The notes: generated by a model from the sequence alone, not told the origin. Shown: positions 32,705 through 41,951, counted from the stretch's first letter. The stretch is DNA of 48,985 bases from JALEVB01 sp022768265 (GCA_034168985.1 JAXFJE010000004.1:1-48985), one strand, 5' to 3'. A program made the numbers and translations.

Positions 32705-32731
32705 TTAGCACTTAGTCAAGTATATTGCTAA
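32705..32731. promoter_or_regulatory. CIRCE-like element 2 over the groESL -35 box
   Basis: TTAGCACTT, nine bases, TATTGCTAA. Spacing is exact and arms match consensus in eight and six of nine positions. The groES promoter (TTGACT at 32719-32714 and TAAAAT 16 bases on, minus strand) starts inside it, so this copy would block RNA polymerase directly. Confidence 0.75.
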
Positions 32732-32756
32732 AAATCACATAATTAACATAATTCAA

Positions 32757-32781
32757 TAAAAAAGCCTCTCTAATGAGAGGC
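32757..32781 (-). terminator. terminator after the FMN-binding lipoprotein
   Basis: GCCTCTC and GAGAGGC pair around four bases. On the minus strand a run of T follows. Confidence 0.92.
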
Positions 32782-32803
32782 TAAGTTCTTAGTAATCTAA
32801 AAC

Positions 32804-33271
32804 TTATTTAGCAGTAGCTTGGTTGATGCAATCTTGAACTGCTGAGATAAGAGCTTCACTTGAAACAGTTGCACCAGATACTGTATCAACTTCTAAAGAT
32901 TGATTTTCGATGATTGAAGCGATAACAGTTTCCATAGCTGTATCACCTAAACCAGCTGTTTCAGCATGTTCAGTAACAGTGATTGTTTCGATAGCTGAAT
33001 CAGTGAAAGTTACTTCAACAGTTACTTTGTCATTGTGACCGTCTACTGTGCTAGTGTAAGTACCAGCAGTGTAGCTAGCAGCAACTTCTTCAGTAGCTTC
33101 TGTAGTTTCAGGAGCTGTAGTTTCTTCAGTAGCTTCAGTTGTTGCAGGAGCTGTTGTTTCAACAGTTGTTTCAGTTGTAGCTGGAGCTGAAGTTTCAGTA
33201 GTAGTTTCAGTATTAGATGCACATCCAACTAATACTAATGCGCTTAAACATAATGCTAATAATTTTTTCAT
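32804..33271 (-). CDS. FMN-binding (flavinylated) lipoprotein
   Basis: The ATG at 33271 follows GGAGG. The in-frame TTG upstream (33286) overlaps that site and is rejected. The 155-residue product has a lipobox (LVGC, Cys17), a Thr/Glu/Ala repeat stalk (TTETTVETTAPATTEATEE) to about 62, and an FMN-binding domain ending in D-T-V-S-G-A-T, the ApbE flavinylation motif. Flavinylated lipoproteins of this type shuttle electrons outside the membrane. It shares the domain type with the N-terminal part of the reductase at 1107-2882. No apbE or membrane electron-transfer genes are in the window. It stands alone with its own promoter and terminator. Confidence 0.92.
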   Translation of the reverse strand: MKKLLALCLSALVLVGCASNTETTTETSAPATTETTVETTAPATTEATEETTAPETTEATEEVAASYTAGTYTSTVDGHNDKVTVEVTFTDSAIETITVTEHAETAGLGDTAMETVIASIIENQSLEVDTVSGATVSSEALISAVQDCINQATAK

Positions 33272-33324
33272 TGTATTTTCCTCCAATTTAATATAAATGA
33301 TAATACGACCATTTATATGCTAGT

Positions 33325-33352
33325 ATTTTATCACAATTCTAACACAATTCAA
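33325..33352 (-). promoter_or_regulatory. promoter of the FMN-binding lipoprotein
   Basis: On the minus strand TTGAAT (33352-33347) and TAAAAT (33330-33325) are 16 bases apart. GAATTGTG occurs twice within the box-to-box region. Confidence 0.6.
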
Positions 33353-33655
33353 GAGTAATTAAGCATATTAGATATTTGATCGGATGATTAATGATAAACT
33401 TGAGTCAAGCAATCATTTATAGCTGTGAAAATAAGAGTATTTTGTAAATATATAGGTAAAATCTTTTTGACTAAAAAAGATATTTATTATATATTGATGA
33501 AAATGGTAGATATTCTAAAGAATATGATTGAAAGCTTTGTTCAATGATTGTAATTATTTATGGAAAAAGATCCAGTAAATATCATAATGTGTTAGTATAT
33601 TTTCTTTGAATTATAATAAAAACAAATAAGATCTTTAGGTTGGAGGAAAGATGTT
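33353..33655. other. AT-rich intergenic stretch between divergent units
   Basis: About 300 bases upstream of the SWIM gene hold no ORF that can be supported. The longest start-to-stop stretches are under 20 codons, for example ATG near 33498. A ribosome site (GGAGGAAAG, 33642-33650) precedes the SWIM gene. No repeat, tRNA or strong hairpin was seen. It may contain promoter elements for the SWIM gene. Confidence 0.6.
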
Positions 33656-35344
33656 GTGAAAAGGTGGAAAGGTTTATTTCGCGAAATTATTCTTGAAAGA
33701 GGAAGAGATTATTTCTATGGCGGTATGGTAACTGAATTTCAGAAAACAGATAGTGGCTATCGAGCTGTTGTAATGGGGACAGAAGAATATGAAGTAGAAA
33801 TCGAAATTGATAAAGATCGTGTTAATGATATGTCCTGTTCATGTCCTTATGCTGAAGATGGTAACTATTGTAAGCATATGGCAGCGGTACTTTACAAAAT
33901 CGAGAAAGAAAATGAAACTAATAATGAACTAAAAGAAAATTGGTTTGATCCTGGCTTAGGATCAGAAAAAGAATTGATAGAAACAATTGCAAAAATGTCT
34001 GAAGATGAATTAAGGAATCTTGTAAAATCATTGGCAGATCGCGATAATCTAATTAAAAATATGATCATAACAAGATATGCATTAACGATTGATGAAAATC
34101 AGCTAAAGCGATTAAAGAGCGAAGTTGATGATATTGTCGGTCATTATGAGGATAGAAGCGGGTTCATCAATTACCGAAATGCATGGGATTTTACAATAGC
34201 GCTACAGGATTTTTTAGAAGAAAAAGTGAGCATGCTTATAGAAAGAAGATATTATGCATTTGCATTTAAGTTAACGAATTATGTATTTAAAACTATCGGC
34301 AATATAGATATCGATGATTCTGATGGTGGAATTTCCATGATTGCTAATGTATGTTATGAGAAATGGAAGAAGATATTGGAAAATTGTGATAATGCAGAAA
34401 AAAACAAAATGTTTTCATGGTTTATGCATCATCACGGAAATGGCTATGTTATCGATTACATGGAAGATTATATTAAAGATTTTTTGATGAACGAATTTCA
34501 AGATCAAGAAATGCTGAAAAAAAAGCTAAAGTTCTTGGATGAATTGATAGAGAAACAAAAATCTTATATGGATGATAGCAGTAGCTGGAACGTGTGCTAT
34601 GAATATCAAGATAATATATTAAAGCGACTGGAAATCATGGAAAAATTGAGTTATCCTAAAGAAGAAATCAGTGAGTATAAAAAGAAAAACTGGAGACTTT
34701 CAGCGGTAAGATGCTTGGAAATACAAGCAAATTTAGAATGTGGTAATATTGATCAGGCGGTAAATATATTAAAGGAAAGTAAAATTTTGGATAGTGATCA
34801 TGCTGGATTAATTGCGCAATATAGCAAAGATCTAATTGATATATATGAAAAACAAGCTGATGACCAATCTTTTAAAAATGAATTATTGTTTTATGTTTTT
34901 GAGTGTTCGCAAAATAATTTGGTATATATAAATAAATTAAAAGCAATTTGTACAGCTGAAGAATGGAAACAATACCGAAATCAAATATTGGAAAATCCTA
35001 AAAATTATTACATTCAATACCCTTTAATGGAAGCGGAAGGGATGTATGAACGAATGCTCGAGATTATAAAAAGGAAGTTGATCATATATAGACTAGATGA
35101 ATATGAAAAAGTATTAAAAGAAAAATTTCCGGAACAAGTTAGAAATATTTACATTTTATATTTACATGAAGAAGCAAAGCGTGCTAGTGACAGAAATAGT
35201 TATAGGGAATTGATGCGATATTTGCAAAAGATCAAAGGATATCCGGAAGGAAAAGAAAAGGCAAAAGAAATTGCTGATAAATGGCGCATGATGTATCATC
35301 GCCGAAGTGCTATGATGGATGAATTACGCAAAGCAGGTTTTTAG
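33656..35344 (+). CDS. SWIM zinc-finger protein
   Basis: The 562-residue protein starts at GTG 33656, nine bases from GGAGG. An ATG at 33651 is followed by TTG TGA and stops at once. The N terminus (LFREIILERGRDYFYGG) and a SWIM zinc finger follow: Cys61 and Cys63 with Cys72 and His74 in CSCPYAEDGNYCKH. The rest is a long helical region with TPR-like repeats. SWIM proteins bind DNA, RNA or protein partners. The role of this family is not established. It is paired with the helical protein downstream after 11 bases. Confidence 0.88.
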   Translation: MKRWKGLFREIILERGRDYFYGGMVTEFQKTDSGYRAVVMGTEEYEVEIEIDKDRVNDMSCSCPYAEDGNYCKHMAAVLYKIEKENETNNELKENWFDPGLGSEKELIETIAKMSEDELRNLVKSLADRDNLIKNMIITRYALTIDENQLKRLKSEVDDIVGHYEDRSGFINYRNAWDFTIALQDFLEEKVSMLIERRYYAFAFKLTNYVFKTIGNIDIDDSDGGISMIANVCYEKWKKILENCDNAEKNKMFSWFMHHHGNGYVIDYMEDYIKDFLMNEFQDQEMLKKKLKFLDELIEKQKSYMDDSSSWNVCYEYQDNILKRLEIMEKLSYPKEEISEYKKKNWRLSAVRCLEIQANLECGNIDQAVNILKESKILDSDHAGLIAQYSKDLIDIYEKQADDQSFKNELLFYVFECSQNNLVYINKLKAICTAEEWKQYRNQILENPKNYYIQYPLMEAEGMYERMLEIIKRKLIIYRLDEYEKVLKEKFPEQVRNIYILYLHEEAKRASDRNSYRELMRYLQKIKGYPEGKEKAKEIADKWRMMYHRRSAMMDELRKAGF

Positions 35345-35355
35345 GAGAAAAAGTT

Positions 35356-36045
35356 ATGAAAAAATTATGGAAGAAATTTGATGAGCTATCAGAGAAATGT
35401 TATATGAATATGCTTGGAGCTAATAAAGAATTTGCAGTTTGGGATGAAACCTTTGATCTGTTATTAAAGATCATTAACACAGGGCGAGAAACTAATCCAA
35501 ATTATGCGAAAGAGCTTGTAGAATTAGATGATTATACTGATTTTGTCCATGGTGTTGGAGAATGGTTAGAAGATTATCTTGATGATTTAGAAATAAAGCA
35601 TCAAGATGATAAGCTGCAAACAGTATGTAAGAAATTGCTCGATTTGTTTCGTTGGGAAGAATACAAACCATCTGACATACGATTTCGGATAGCATCGTCA
35701 TTAGCTGCACAGGGAAAAAGACAAGAGACCCTTGAATTTTGCGAAAAATGGTATGAGAATGAAGAAGATGATCTTACAGCAGCAACGGCCCTAATTTATG
35801 CAAGAGTAGGGATGATGGATTTAAAAGGTGCAGAAGATCTGGTGAGAAAATATATATCTGATGATACAATTTGTACAGAAGAAAATTATACTATATTTAT
35901 TGCTGCTTCAACATTGTATAAAGCTAATGGTAATAAGAAAAAAGAAAAGCAAATTCGCCAAGCAATAAAAAAACATGAAGAAGAAATTGATTCATTATAT
36001 CTGGAGCTAGAGGATGAAGAAATAGATTTTGATTTATTTGGATAA
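35356..36045 (+). CDS. helical (TPR-like) partner of the SWIM protein
   Basis: The 229-residue, acidic, all-helical protein contains repeat-like pairs (SSLAAQGKRQETLEFCEKWY, AATALIYARVGMMDLKGAED). I do not recognise a named family. It lies in an operon with the SWIM gene, and the two are likely to act together. The Glu-rich C terminus ends EEIDFDLFG. Confidence 0.78.
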   Translation: MKKLWKKFDELSEKCYMNMLGANKEFAVWDETFDLLLKIINTGRETNPNYAKELVELDDYTDFVHGVGEWLEDYLDDLEIKHQDDKLQTVCKKLLDLFRWEEYKPSDIRFRIASSLAAQGKRQETLEFCEKWYENEEDDLTAATALIYARVGMMDLKGAEDLVRKYISDDTICTEENYTIFIAASTLYKANGNKKKEKQIRQAIKKHEEEIDSLYLELEDEEIDFDLFG

Positions 36046-36126
36046 TTAGGACTTGATATATCAAAAGCATGTTGGATAAGTTTGATGATTTTCTGCCATG
36101 GAGCGAAAAGGTATTATGAGCATTTA

Positions 36127-36169
36127 AAAAGATAATTAAATGGATATATTATTCTTTTAGTTATCTTTT
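36127..36169 (+). terminator. terminator of the SWIM operon
   Basis: AAAAGATAATTAAA and TTTAGTTATCTTTT pair with one G-T, around 15 bases, followed by T residues. Confidence 0.7.
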
Positions 36170-36234
36170 TTATTAACCCTTTATTATTTTGCATTGCCGT
36201 ATAACGCAAGCTACTTTTTTGTTAAGAGATTTAA

Positions 36235-36243
36235 TGATAAAAT
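36235..36243 (+). promoter_or_regulatory. extended -10 promoter of the pth operon
   Basis: TG-A-TAAAAT (TAAAAT at 36238-36243) has a weak -35 (T-run at 36215-36220). It is the only promoter-like sequence seen before pth. Confidence 0.5.
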
Positions 36244-36268
36244 AGATGGGCTAAAGAGGTAGATGAAT

Positions 36269-36829
36269 ATGAAATTAATAGTAGGATTAGGTAATATTGG
36301 CAAAGAATATGAAAATACGCGTCATAATGCGGGGTTTATGGTCGTTGATAAACTGGCGCAAAAATTAGGGGCTGACTTTAATCAAACAAAATTTAATGCC
36401 AGCATTGCGACTACCAATGTCAAAGGTGAAAAGGTCATCATCATGAAACCTAATACATACATGAATTTATCAGGAGAAGCCGTACTTGCTTGTGTAAATT
36501 TTTATAAGATATCTACAGATGATATCTTGGTAATTCATGATGATCTTGATTTACCTGTAGGTAGCGTTAGGATCAGGACACAAGGATCAGCAGGAGGACA
36601 GAAGGGTATGAATAATATCATTAATTTATTACATACCGCAAATATCAAACGCATCAGGATGGGAATTGATAAAAGTAAGGTCATTCCGGTAGTTGATTAT
36701 GTCTTGGGCAAATTTACAAGTGATGAAAAACCTAAATTTGATGAAGCCTGTCAATGGGCTAGTGATGCAGCATATGCCTTTATCGATCAACCTTTCATGG
36801 AAGTAATGAATAAATATAATCGAAAATGA
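36269..36829 (+). CDS. pth: peptidyl-tRNA hydrolase
   Basis: The ATG at 36269 is chosen because it lies eight bases from AGAGGT. An ATG two codons earlier (36263) is only two bases away. The 186-residue protein has all the family marks: LIVGLGNIGKEYENTRHNAG with the catalytic His, IMKPNTYMNLSGEAV, and HDDLDLPVGSVRIR. It recycles peptidyl-tRNA released from stalled ribosomes. It overlaps mfd by four bases. Confidence 0.97.
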   Translation: MKLIVGLGNIGKEYENTRHNAGFMVVDKLAQKLGADFNQTKFNASIATTNVKGEKVIIMKPNTYMNLSGEAVLACVNFYKISTDDILVIHDDLDLPVGSVRIRTQGSAGGQKGMNNIINLLHTANIKRIRMGIDKSKVIPVVDYVLGKFTSDEKPKFDEACQWASDAAYAFIDQPFMEVMNKYNRK

Positions 36830-39800
36830 AAAAATATATCTTAGAGAGCTTTAAAAATAATCCAGAATTATTAAGATTTGATAGGGAAAAAAAGTTAAGT
36901 GATAATTCTTGGATCCAACAAGCATTGATCATTGCTGCTAGCTATTATTTTAATCCTCGTCCTATTGTTTATGTTTGTCAAAATTTATATAATGCTCAGC
37001 GCTTTTATGAGCGTCTTTTGAGCTTGTTAGATGAAGATAGTTGTGTGTTATTTGGGGTTGAAGATAGTTTAAGGGTTGAAGCTATTGCGGCTAGTCCTGA
37101 ATTAATGGCTGCAAAAGTAGAAGCCTTGGATAAGATCATTCATGACAATAAAAAGATCATCGTATGTAATAGTAGTGCCCTAGTTAGATATCTACCTAAT
37201 ATCGAAGTGTTTAAAGAATGTTGTATCGAGCTGAAGATTGATATGGAAATTGCGATGGAAGATCTAAAAGCTTTGCTTATCAAAGCAGGATATCAACAAG
37301 TAACTCATATTGATACACCATTAACTTTTGCAATGCGTGGAGGGATCATTGATGTATATTCGATCAATTATGATGAGCCATTGCGTATTGAGTTTTTTGA
37401 TAATTATATTGAAAGCATTCGTTTCTTTGATAGCTTGACCCAAAAAACGCTTAGAAATACCCAAGAAGCTAGGGTTATTTGCGCTAGTGATGTATTATTT
37501 AGTGATCAACAAGTATCCTTGATCGAACATAAAGCTAAACAAATGTTGGATAATTTACATAATGAAGAATTAAGAGATAATATCGAGATCGATCTAGGAT
37601 ACTTAAAAGCTCATATATGTGAGAATCATCTTTATAGTTACTATACTTTTTTAGATGACTGTCATAGCATTTTGGATTATGTTGGGAAGAGCGAAGTGAT
37701 CTTGAATGATGAAGAAGCTGTTTATAAGATGGTACATGATGTAATCAGTGATAATACATCTTATATTCAAGAAATGGTTCAAGAGAACAAGATGTTACCA
37801 CGTTTTGCACAATTTTTTGACTTATCTAGGGTATTAGCAAATCACTTAGTGATAAATAGTGATCCTTATGGGGATAATATCAGCAACATCTTAAATGTTA
37901 ATGTTCCTCGCCAAAGCCTAGAACTTAATATCAAGATGCTGAGCACTAGTGAAAAACCGGTATTACTATTCTTGAAGGATAGTGAATTCACGCATGTGAT
38001 CAATATATGTGTAAATATGCAAATACCATATAATATTGCTGAAGGGCTACATCCAGGATTGAATCTAGTCATGGATACTTTATTTGAAGGGTTTGAATGT
38101 GATGATTACCTCGTGGTTACAAGTTATGAATTATTTGAGGTAAAACCACGTTTATCACATTATGCTAATAAATTTAAGAATGCGCAAGTAATAAATAGTT
38201 ATCAAGAATTAGAGCCAGGTGATTATATCGTCCATACTCAGCATGGCGTTGGTCAATATATGGGGATCGAAACGAAAAAAATCATGGGATTTCATAAAGA
38301 TTTTTTACGAATTATTTATAAGGGCAATGCTGAATTGTTAGTTCCTTTGGAACAGTTTAAATTAGTTCGTAAATTTGTTTCTAGCCAAGGAGTTGTACCA
38401 AAATTAAATAAACTTGGTAGTGATGAATGGACCAAGACCAAGGAACGCTTACAAGCAAATGTTGAAGATATCGCTGCAAGATTGCTGGAGCTATATTCGA
38501 AAAGAAAAGAAGATATCGGTTATAAATATCCTCAAGATACGGAAGATCAAAAAGCTTTTGAGAAAGAATTTCCATATGAGCTTACTAGTGATCAAGCTAA
38601 GGCAATCATAGAAGTAAAACAAGATATGGAAATGGATAAGCCAATGGATCGTCTTTTATGTGGTGATGTTGGTTTTGGTAAGACCGAAGTAGCGATACGT
38701 GCAAGCTTTAAGGCGGTACATGCAAATAAGCAAGTGGTTTATTTGTGTCCAACCACGATCTTAGCTAATCAGCATTTTAAGACATTCAAGGAAAGATTTA
38801 AAAATTATGCAGTAAATATTCGCTTGTTGAATCGTTTTGTAACTCCTCAGCAACAAAAACTATATATCGAAGAAATCAAAGCTCATAAAGTAGATATCGT
38901 TATTGGCACCCATCGTGTTTTAAGTGATGATGTTAAATTTGCAGATTTGGGATTATTGATCATCGATGAGGAACAACGTTTTGGGGTTGAACAAAAAGAA
39001 AAGATCAAGGAATTGAAGGTTGGGGTGGATGTCTTATCATTATCGGCAACACCAATTCCAAGAAGCTTACAAATGTCTTTAGTAGGAATTAGGCAACTGT
39101 CACAATTAGAAACGCCACCAAGCAATCGTCATACCGTTCAAACTTACGTGGTTGAAAAAAATGATGGCTTGATCAAGAATGCGATCGAAAAGGAATTGGC
39201 ACGAGGAGGCCAGGTATTCTACTTATATAATAATGTTGAGCAAATATATAATGTGGCAAGAAAGATCCAATCATTGATCGATGGAGTCAGGGTGAAAGTA
39301 GCACATGGCAAGATGTCGCGCGAAGAAATAGAAGATGTAATGAATAGCTTTGTGGAAAAAGAAGTTGATGTATTGGTATGTACGACGATCGTAGAAACTG
39401 GTATCGATATTCCTAATGCAAATACGATGATCGTCGATGGCGCTCAAAACTTTGGGTTATCGCAATTGTATCAGATTAAAGGTCGGGTAGGTCGAAGTGA
39501 AGCGATAGCTTATGCATATTTGATGATTCCGCCTAAGCGTCAATTAACAGAGATCGCTAGTAAACGTTTAAAAGCGATCAAAGAATTTGCACAGTTAGGT
39601 AGTGGCTATAAGATCGCTATGCGTGATCTAACGATCAGAGGCGCAGGAGATCTATTAGGCCCAAAACAATCGGGTTTCATTGATACCGTAGGTATCGATA
39701 TGTATATTGAAATGCTACAGGAAGCCATCAATCGTCAAAAAGGTATTGAATCAGCAGTTAAAGAAGAAATCATTGCCCCTAATATCAATGTGGAAGGCTA

Positions 39801-40215
39801 TATTCCGAAAAATTTTGTTAGCGATGATTTCGATAAGATCAGCATGTATCAAGAAATTGATAAGATCACCAGCTTGCAAGAATTACAAAACTATAAAAAT
39901 AAGATCATTGATGAATATGGACGTTTGCCGGAGGTATTTACAAGCTTATTTGATAAGAAACGTCTAGCTTTATTGCTGCTGGAACCTAATGTTGAAAAAT
40001 ATCGTGATATCAAAGGACAAAGCGAGATTACTTTTGCGAAAGAATTTAGTGATCATGTTGATGGAGTAAAATTATTTAGTATTTGCAGCAATATTTCAAA
40101 AGATGCTAAACTTAGATATGTTAATCAAAGGATCATCATTACCTTACCAAAGGTAAAAGATCCGTTAAGTTTGATCATCAAAGTGATCGAACAAAGTAAG
40201 GAGGCTTTAAAGTAA
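36826..40215 (+). CDS. mfd: transcription-repair coupling factor Mfd
   Basis: The protein has 1,129 residues. A UvrB-like N-terminal part is followed by the RNA-polymerase-interacting domain (PGDYIVHTQHGVGQYMGIET), then helicase motifs: Walker A DVGFGKTEVAIRA, DEEQ in IIDEEQRFGVEQ, SATPIPRSLQMSL, VGRVGRSE, and the C-terminal TRCF domain. It removes stalled RNA polymerase and recruits UvrA. The pth-mfd linkage is standard in Firmicutes. Here the two overlap. Confidence 0.98.
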   Translation: MKKYILESFKNNPELLRFDREKKLSDNSWIQQALIIAASYYFNPRPIVYVCQNLYNAQRFYERLLSLLDEDSCVLFGVEDSLRVEAIAASPELMAAKVEALDKIIHDNKKIIVCNSSALVRYLPNIEVFKECCIELKIDMEIAMEDLKALLIKAGYQQVTHIDTPLTFAMRGGIIDVYSINYDEPLRIEFFDNYIESIRFFDSLTQKTLRNTQEARVICASDVLFSDQQVSLIEHKAKQMLDNLHNEELRDNIEIDLGYLKAHICENHLYSYYTFLDDCHSILDYVGKSEVILNDEEAVYKMVHDVISDNTSYIQEMVQENKMLPRFAQFFDLSRVLANHLVINSDPYGDNISNILNVNVPRQSLELNIKMLSTSEKPVLLFLKDSEFTHVINICVNMQIPYNIAEGLHPGLNLVMDTLFEGFECDDYLVVTSYELFEVKPRLSHYANKFKNAQVINSYQELEPGDYIVHTQHGVGQYMGIETKKIMGFHKDFLRIIYKGNAELLVPLEQFKLVRKFVSSQGVVPKLNKLGSDEWTKTKERLQANVEDIAARLLELYSKRKEDIGYKYPQDTEDQKAFEKEFPYELTSDQAKAIIEVKQDMEMDKPMDRLLCGDVGFGKTEVAIRASFKAVHANKQVVYLCPTTILANQHFKTFKERFKNYAVNIRLLNRFVTPQQQKLYIEEIKAHKVDIVIGTHRVLSDDVKFADLGLLIIDEEQRFGVEQKEKIKELKVGVDVLSLSATPIPRSLQMSLVGIRQLSQLETPPSNRHTVQTYVVEKNDGLIKNAIEKELARGGQVFYLYNNVEQIYNVARKIQSLIDGVRVKVAHGKMSREEIEDVMNSFVEKEVDVLVCTTIVETGIDIPNANTMIVDGAQNFGLSQLYQIKGRVGRSEAIAYAYLMIPPKRQLTEIASKRLKAIKEFAQLGSGYKIAMRDLTIRGAGDLLGPKQSGFIDTVGIDMYIEMLQEAINRQKGIESAVKEEIIAPNINVEGYIPKNFVSDDFDKISMYQEIDKITSLQELQNYKNKIIDEYGRLPEVFTSLFDKKRLALLLLEPNVEKYRDIKGQSEITFAKEFSDHVDGVKLFSICSNISKDAKLRYVNQRIIITLPKVKDPLSLIIKVIEQSKEALK

Positions 40216-40508
40216 TGCGTTTAGATAAATATTTAAAAGTATCACGAATCTTAAAAAGAAGAAGTGTTTCAAAAGAGTTAGCGTTACATCAAAGAATAGA
40301 AGTAAATGGGCGGGTGGTCAAACCATCTTATGATGTCAAGGTCAATGATCTAATTACCATTACCTATGGTCGTAGGGTCTTAACGGTAAAGGTCTTAGAA
40401 GTAGCAGAATATACTAGAAAAGATGCCGCAAAAGATCTATATGAAATTGTAAGTGAAGGTTTTAAAGAAGAAACTGATACAATTTTAGATCAAGAACACC
40501 ATATTTGA
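40215..40508 (+). CDS. rqcP: S4-domain RNA-binding protein RqcP (YabO)
   Basis: The 97-residue protein carries an S4 domain at the N terminus (MRLDKYLKVSRILKRRSVSK, RIEVNGRVVKPSYDVKVND). RqcP works with RqcH in tagging nascent chains on split 50S subunits. The gene shares one base with the mfd stop (TAATG), as in other Firmicutes. Placed beside pth, both act on peptidyl-tRNA from stalled ribosomes. Confidence 0.93.
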   Translation: MRLDKYLKVSRILKRRSVSKELALHQRIEVNGRVVKPSYDVKVNDLITITYGRRVLTVKVLEVAEYTRKDAAKDLYEIVSEGFKEETDTILDQEHHI

Positions 40509-40550
40509 GCATTGATTAATTTTAGTATATAATATTAACAGGTGATAAAA

Positions 40551-40868
40551 TTGACACAACAAAAAAGAGTGATGAAGAAAAAGAAAAAATTAACGCCCGT
40601 CGTTAAATTGATTTGCATATCTTTGATCGGTGTATCTGTTTATCTATTCTACCTATCTTTTAAAGAAATATTTACTATGACTGAATTGAAAGAAAGCGTA
40701 GCACAGGCTGAAAAAAGACTTCAAGAAGTTACTGATGAAAATACGTATCTAGTAAGTCAGCGTGATAAATTAGAAGATCCTGATTATGTACAAAGTTATG
40801 CGCGTAGCAATTATATGTTAACTAAAGAAGGAGAAAATATTTATTATTTGCCTTCAAGCGATAAGTAA
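40551..40868 (+). CDS. divIC: septum formation initiator DivIC/FtsB
   Basis: The 105-residue start at TTG 40551 is preferred because AGGTG at 40540-40544 lies six bases upstream. The GTG at 40542 overlaps that site. An internal ATG at 40572 is possible. The product has a basic N terminus, one membrane segment (LICISLIGVSVYLFYLSFK), a coiled coil (SVAQAEKRLQEVTDENTYL) and the DivIC end PDYVQSYARSNYML. It forms the FtsL-DivIC-DivIB divisome complex. Confidence 0.9.
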   Translation: MTQQKRVMKKKKKLTPVVKLICISLIGVSVYLFYLSFKEIFTMTELKESVAQAEKRLQEVTDENTYLVSQRDKLEDPDYVQSYARSNYMLTKEGENIYYLPSSDK

Positions 40869-40893
40869 AGGTCGTCACAATGACGACCTTTAC
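40865..40893. terminator. palindrome between convergent divIC and glycosyltransferase genes
   Basis: GTAAAGGTCGTCA and TGACGACCTTTAC pair perfectly (13 bp) around CAA. The palindrome reaches both stop codons. The T-tracts are weak on both sides, so termination may be imperfect. Confidence 0.75.
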
Positions 40894-41951
40894 TATTTTA
40901 GATAGATATCTTCCATGAGCGGTAAGATATTTTGAATATCATATTTTTTGATAGCTTCTTTATTATGTAAACCTTGTTGTTGTCGTAGGTATGCCGAAGA
41001 AGCTAAAGATTTGATAGCTGCGATGTATTCAGTTATTTCGTTTGCTACTACGTACCCGCCATCTTGATCGATCAGATCATGATTGCCTCGAATATCTGAA
41101 ACGATACAAGGTAAGCCATTAGCCATAGCTTCCATCACAGATTTAGGCAAGCCTTCTCTTAAAGAAGGAAAGATAAAGATATCGGCTTGATCTAGAAAAG
41201 GTTTAACATTTGTTTGAAAACCTTCTAAATGCAAATTAACATTTAATTCTTTAGCTAAATTAGTTAAACGTTCTTGTAATGGGCCTTGACCACAGATATG
41301 ATAATGGATATTATGGGGACAATGAGCTAAAGCTTGGATAACTATTTCATGATTCTTATTTTTATTAAGTTCACCAACGGATAAAAGATGAATTTCGGTT
41401 TTATCTATGTACAAGCGCTGAGGATTGGCGAATTTGCTTGTATCAAGACCAACACCGGGAATTAGATGTAAATGTTTGGCAGCAAAATGTTTTTTTGCTC
41501 GCTGATAATCTTCATTATTGATCGTAATCAAATCATCGGTGAAATAAGAAGCAAATTTTTCAGCTGGATAAAATAATAACCAATTTAATAAAGGTGCTCC
41601 TTTGAAAAAGTGAAAGCCATGTGCCATGTATATGACTTTTGCTTTACTATGGCGAGCGGCTAATCTAGTCAAGATACCAGCGGTGGGGGAGTTACAGTGG
41701 ATGATATCGTAATCATTATCTTTGATGATCTTTTTGATCTGCCGATAAGCTTTAAAGGTTTGAAAAGAAAAAGGATTGCGAGGAAAGCATACATCGTATG
41801 AATGATCACAAGCTAATTCTTTATTTGCGAAAGGTTTGGTATCACTAGCAGCATCAACTTGATAGCCATGTTCTTTCATCATTTGCATAAATGGTTGATG
41901 GAAAAGTTGAAGGTGGCTTAAGACCGTAGCGGTATATAATATTTTTTTCAT
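40893..41951 (-). CDS. GT4-family glycosyltransferase (polysaccharide type)
   Basis: The 352-residue protein has a GT-B fold. The N-terminal acceptor domain (ATVLSHLQLFHQPFMQMMKE, HGFHFFKGAPLLNW) and donor-binding half with EGLPKSVMEAMANGLP (the E-x7-E motif of GT4) are visible. It resembles EpsD/capsule glycosyltransferases, which add a sugar to lipid-linked intermediates. No other polysaccharide genes are beside it, so it is an isolated gene with its own promoter. Confidence 0.9.
   Translation of the reverse strand: MKKILYTATVLSHLQLFHQPFMQMMKEHGYQVDAASDTKPFANKELACDHSYDVCFPRNPFSFQTFKAYRQIKKIIKDNDYDIIHCNSPTAGILTRLAARHSKAKVIYMAHGFHFFKGAPLLNWLLFYPAEKFASYFTDDLITINNEDYQRAKKHFAAKHLHLIPGVGLDTSKFANPQRLYIDKTEIHLLSVGELNKNKNHEIVIQALAHCPHNIHYHICGQGPLQERLTNLAKELNVNLHLEGFQTNVKPFLDQADIFIFPSLREGLPKSVMEAMANGLPCIVSDIRGNHDLIDQDGGYVVANEITEYIAAIKSLASSAYLRQQQGLHNKEAIKKYDIQNILPLMEDIYLK

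Noticed and set aside
33651..33659. ATG at 33651 as the SWIM gene start
   Set aside because: It is followed by TTG TGA, so it stops after two codons. The GTG at 33656 is the usable start.
36046..36126. Short ORF near 36069 (MLDKFDDFLPWSEKVL), reminiscent of a transposase tail
   Set aside because: It is only 16 codons and has no flanking homology or repeats. It could be a relic but cannot be supported.
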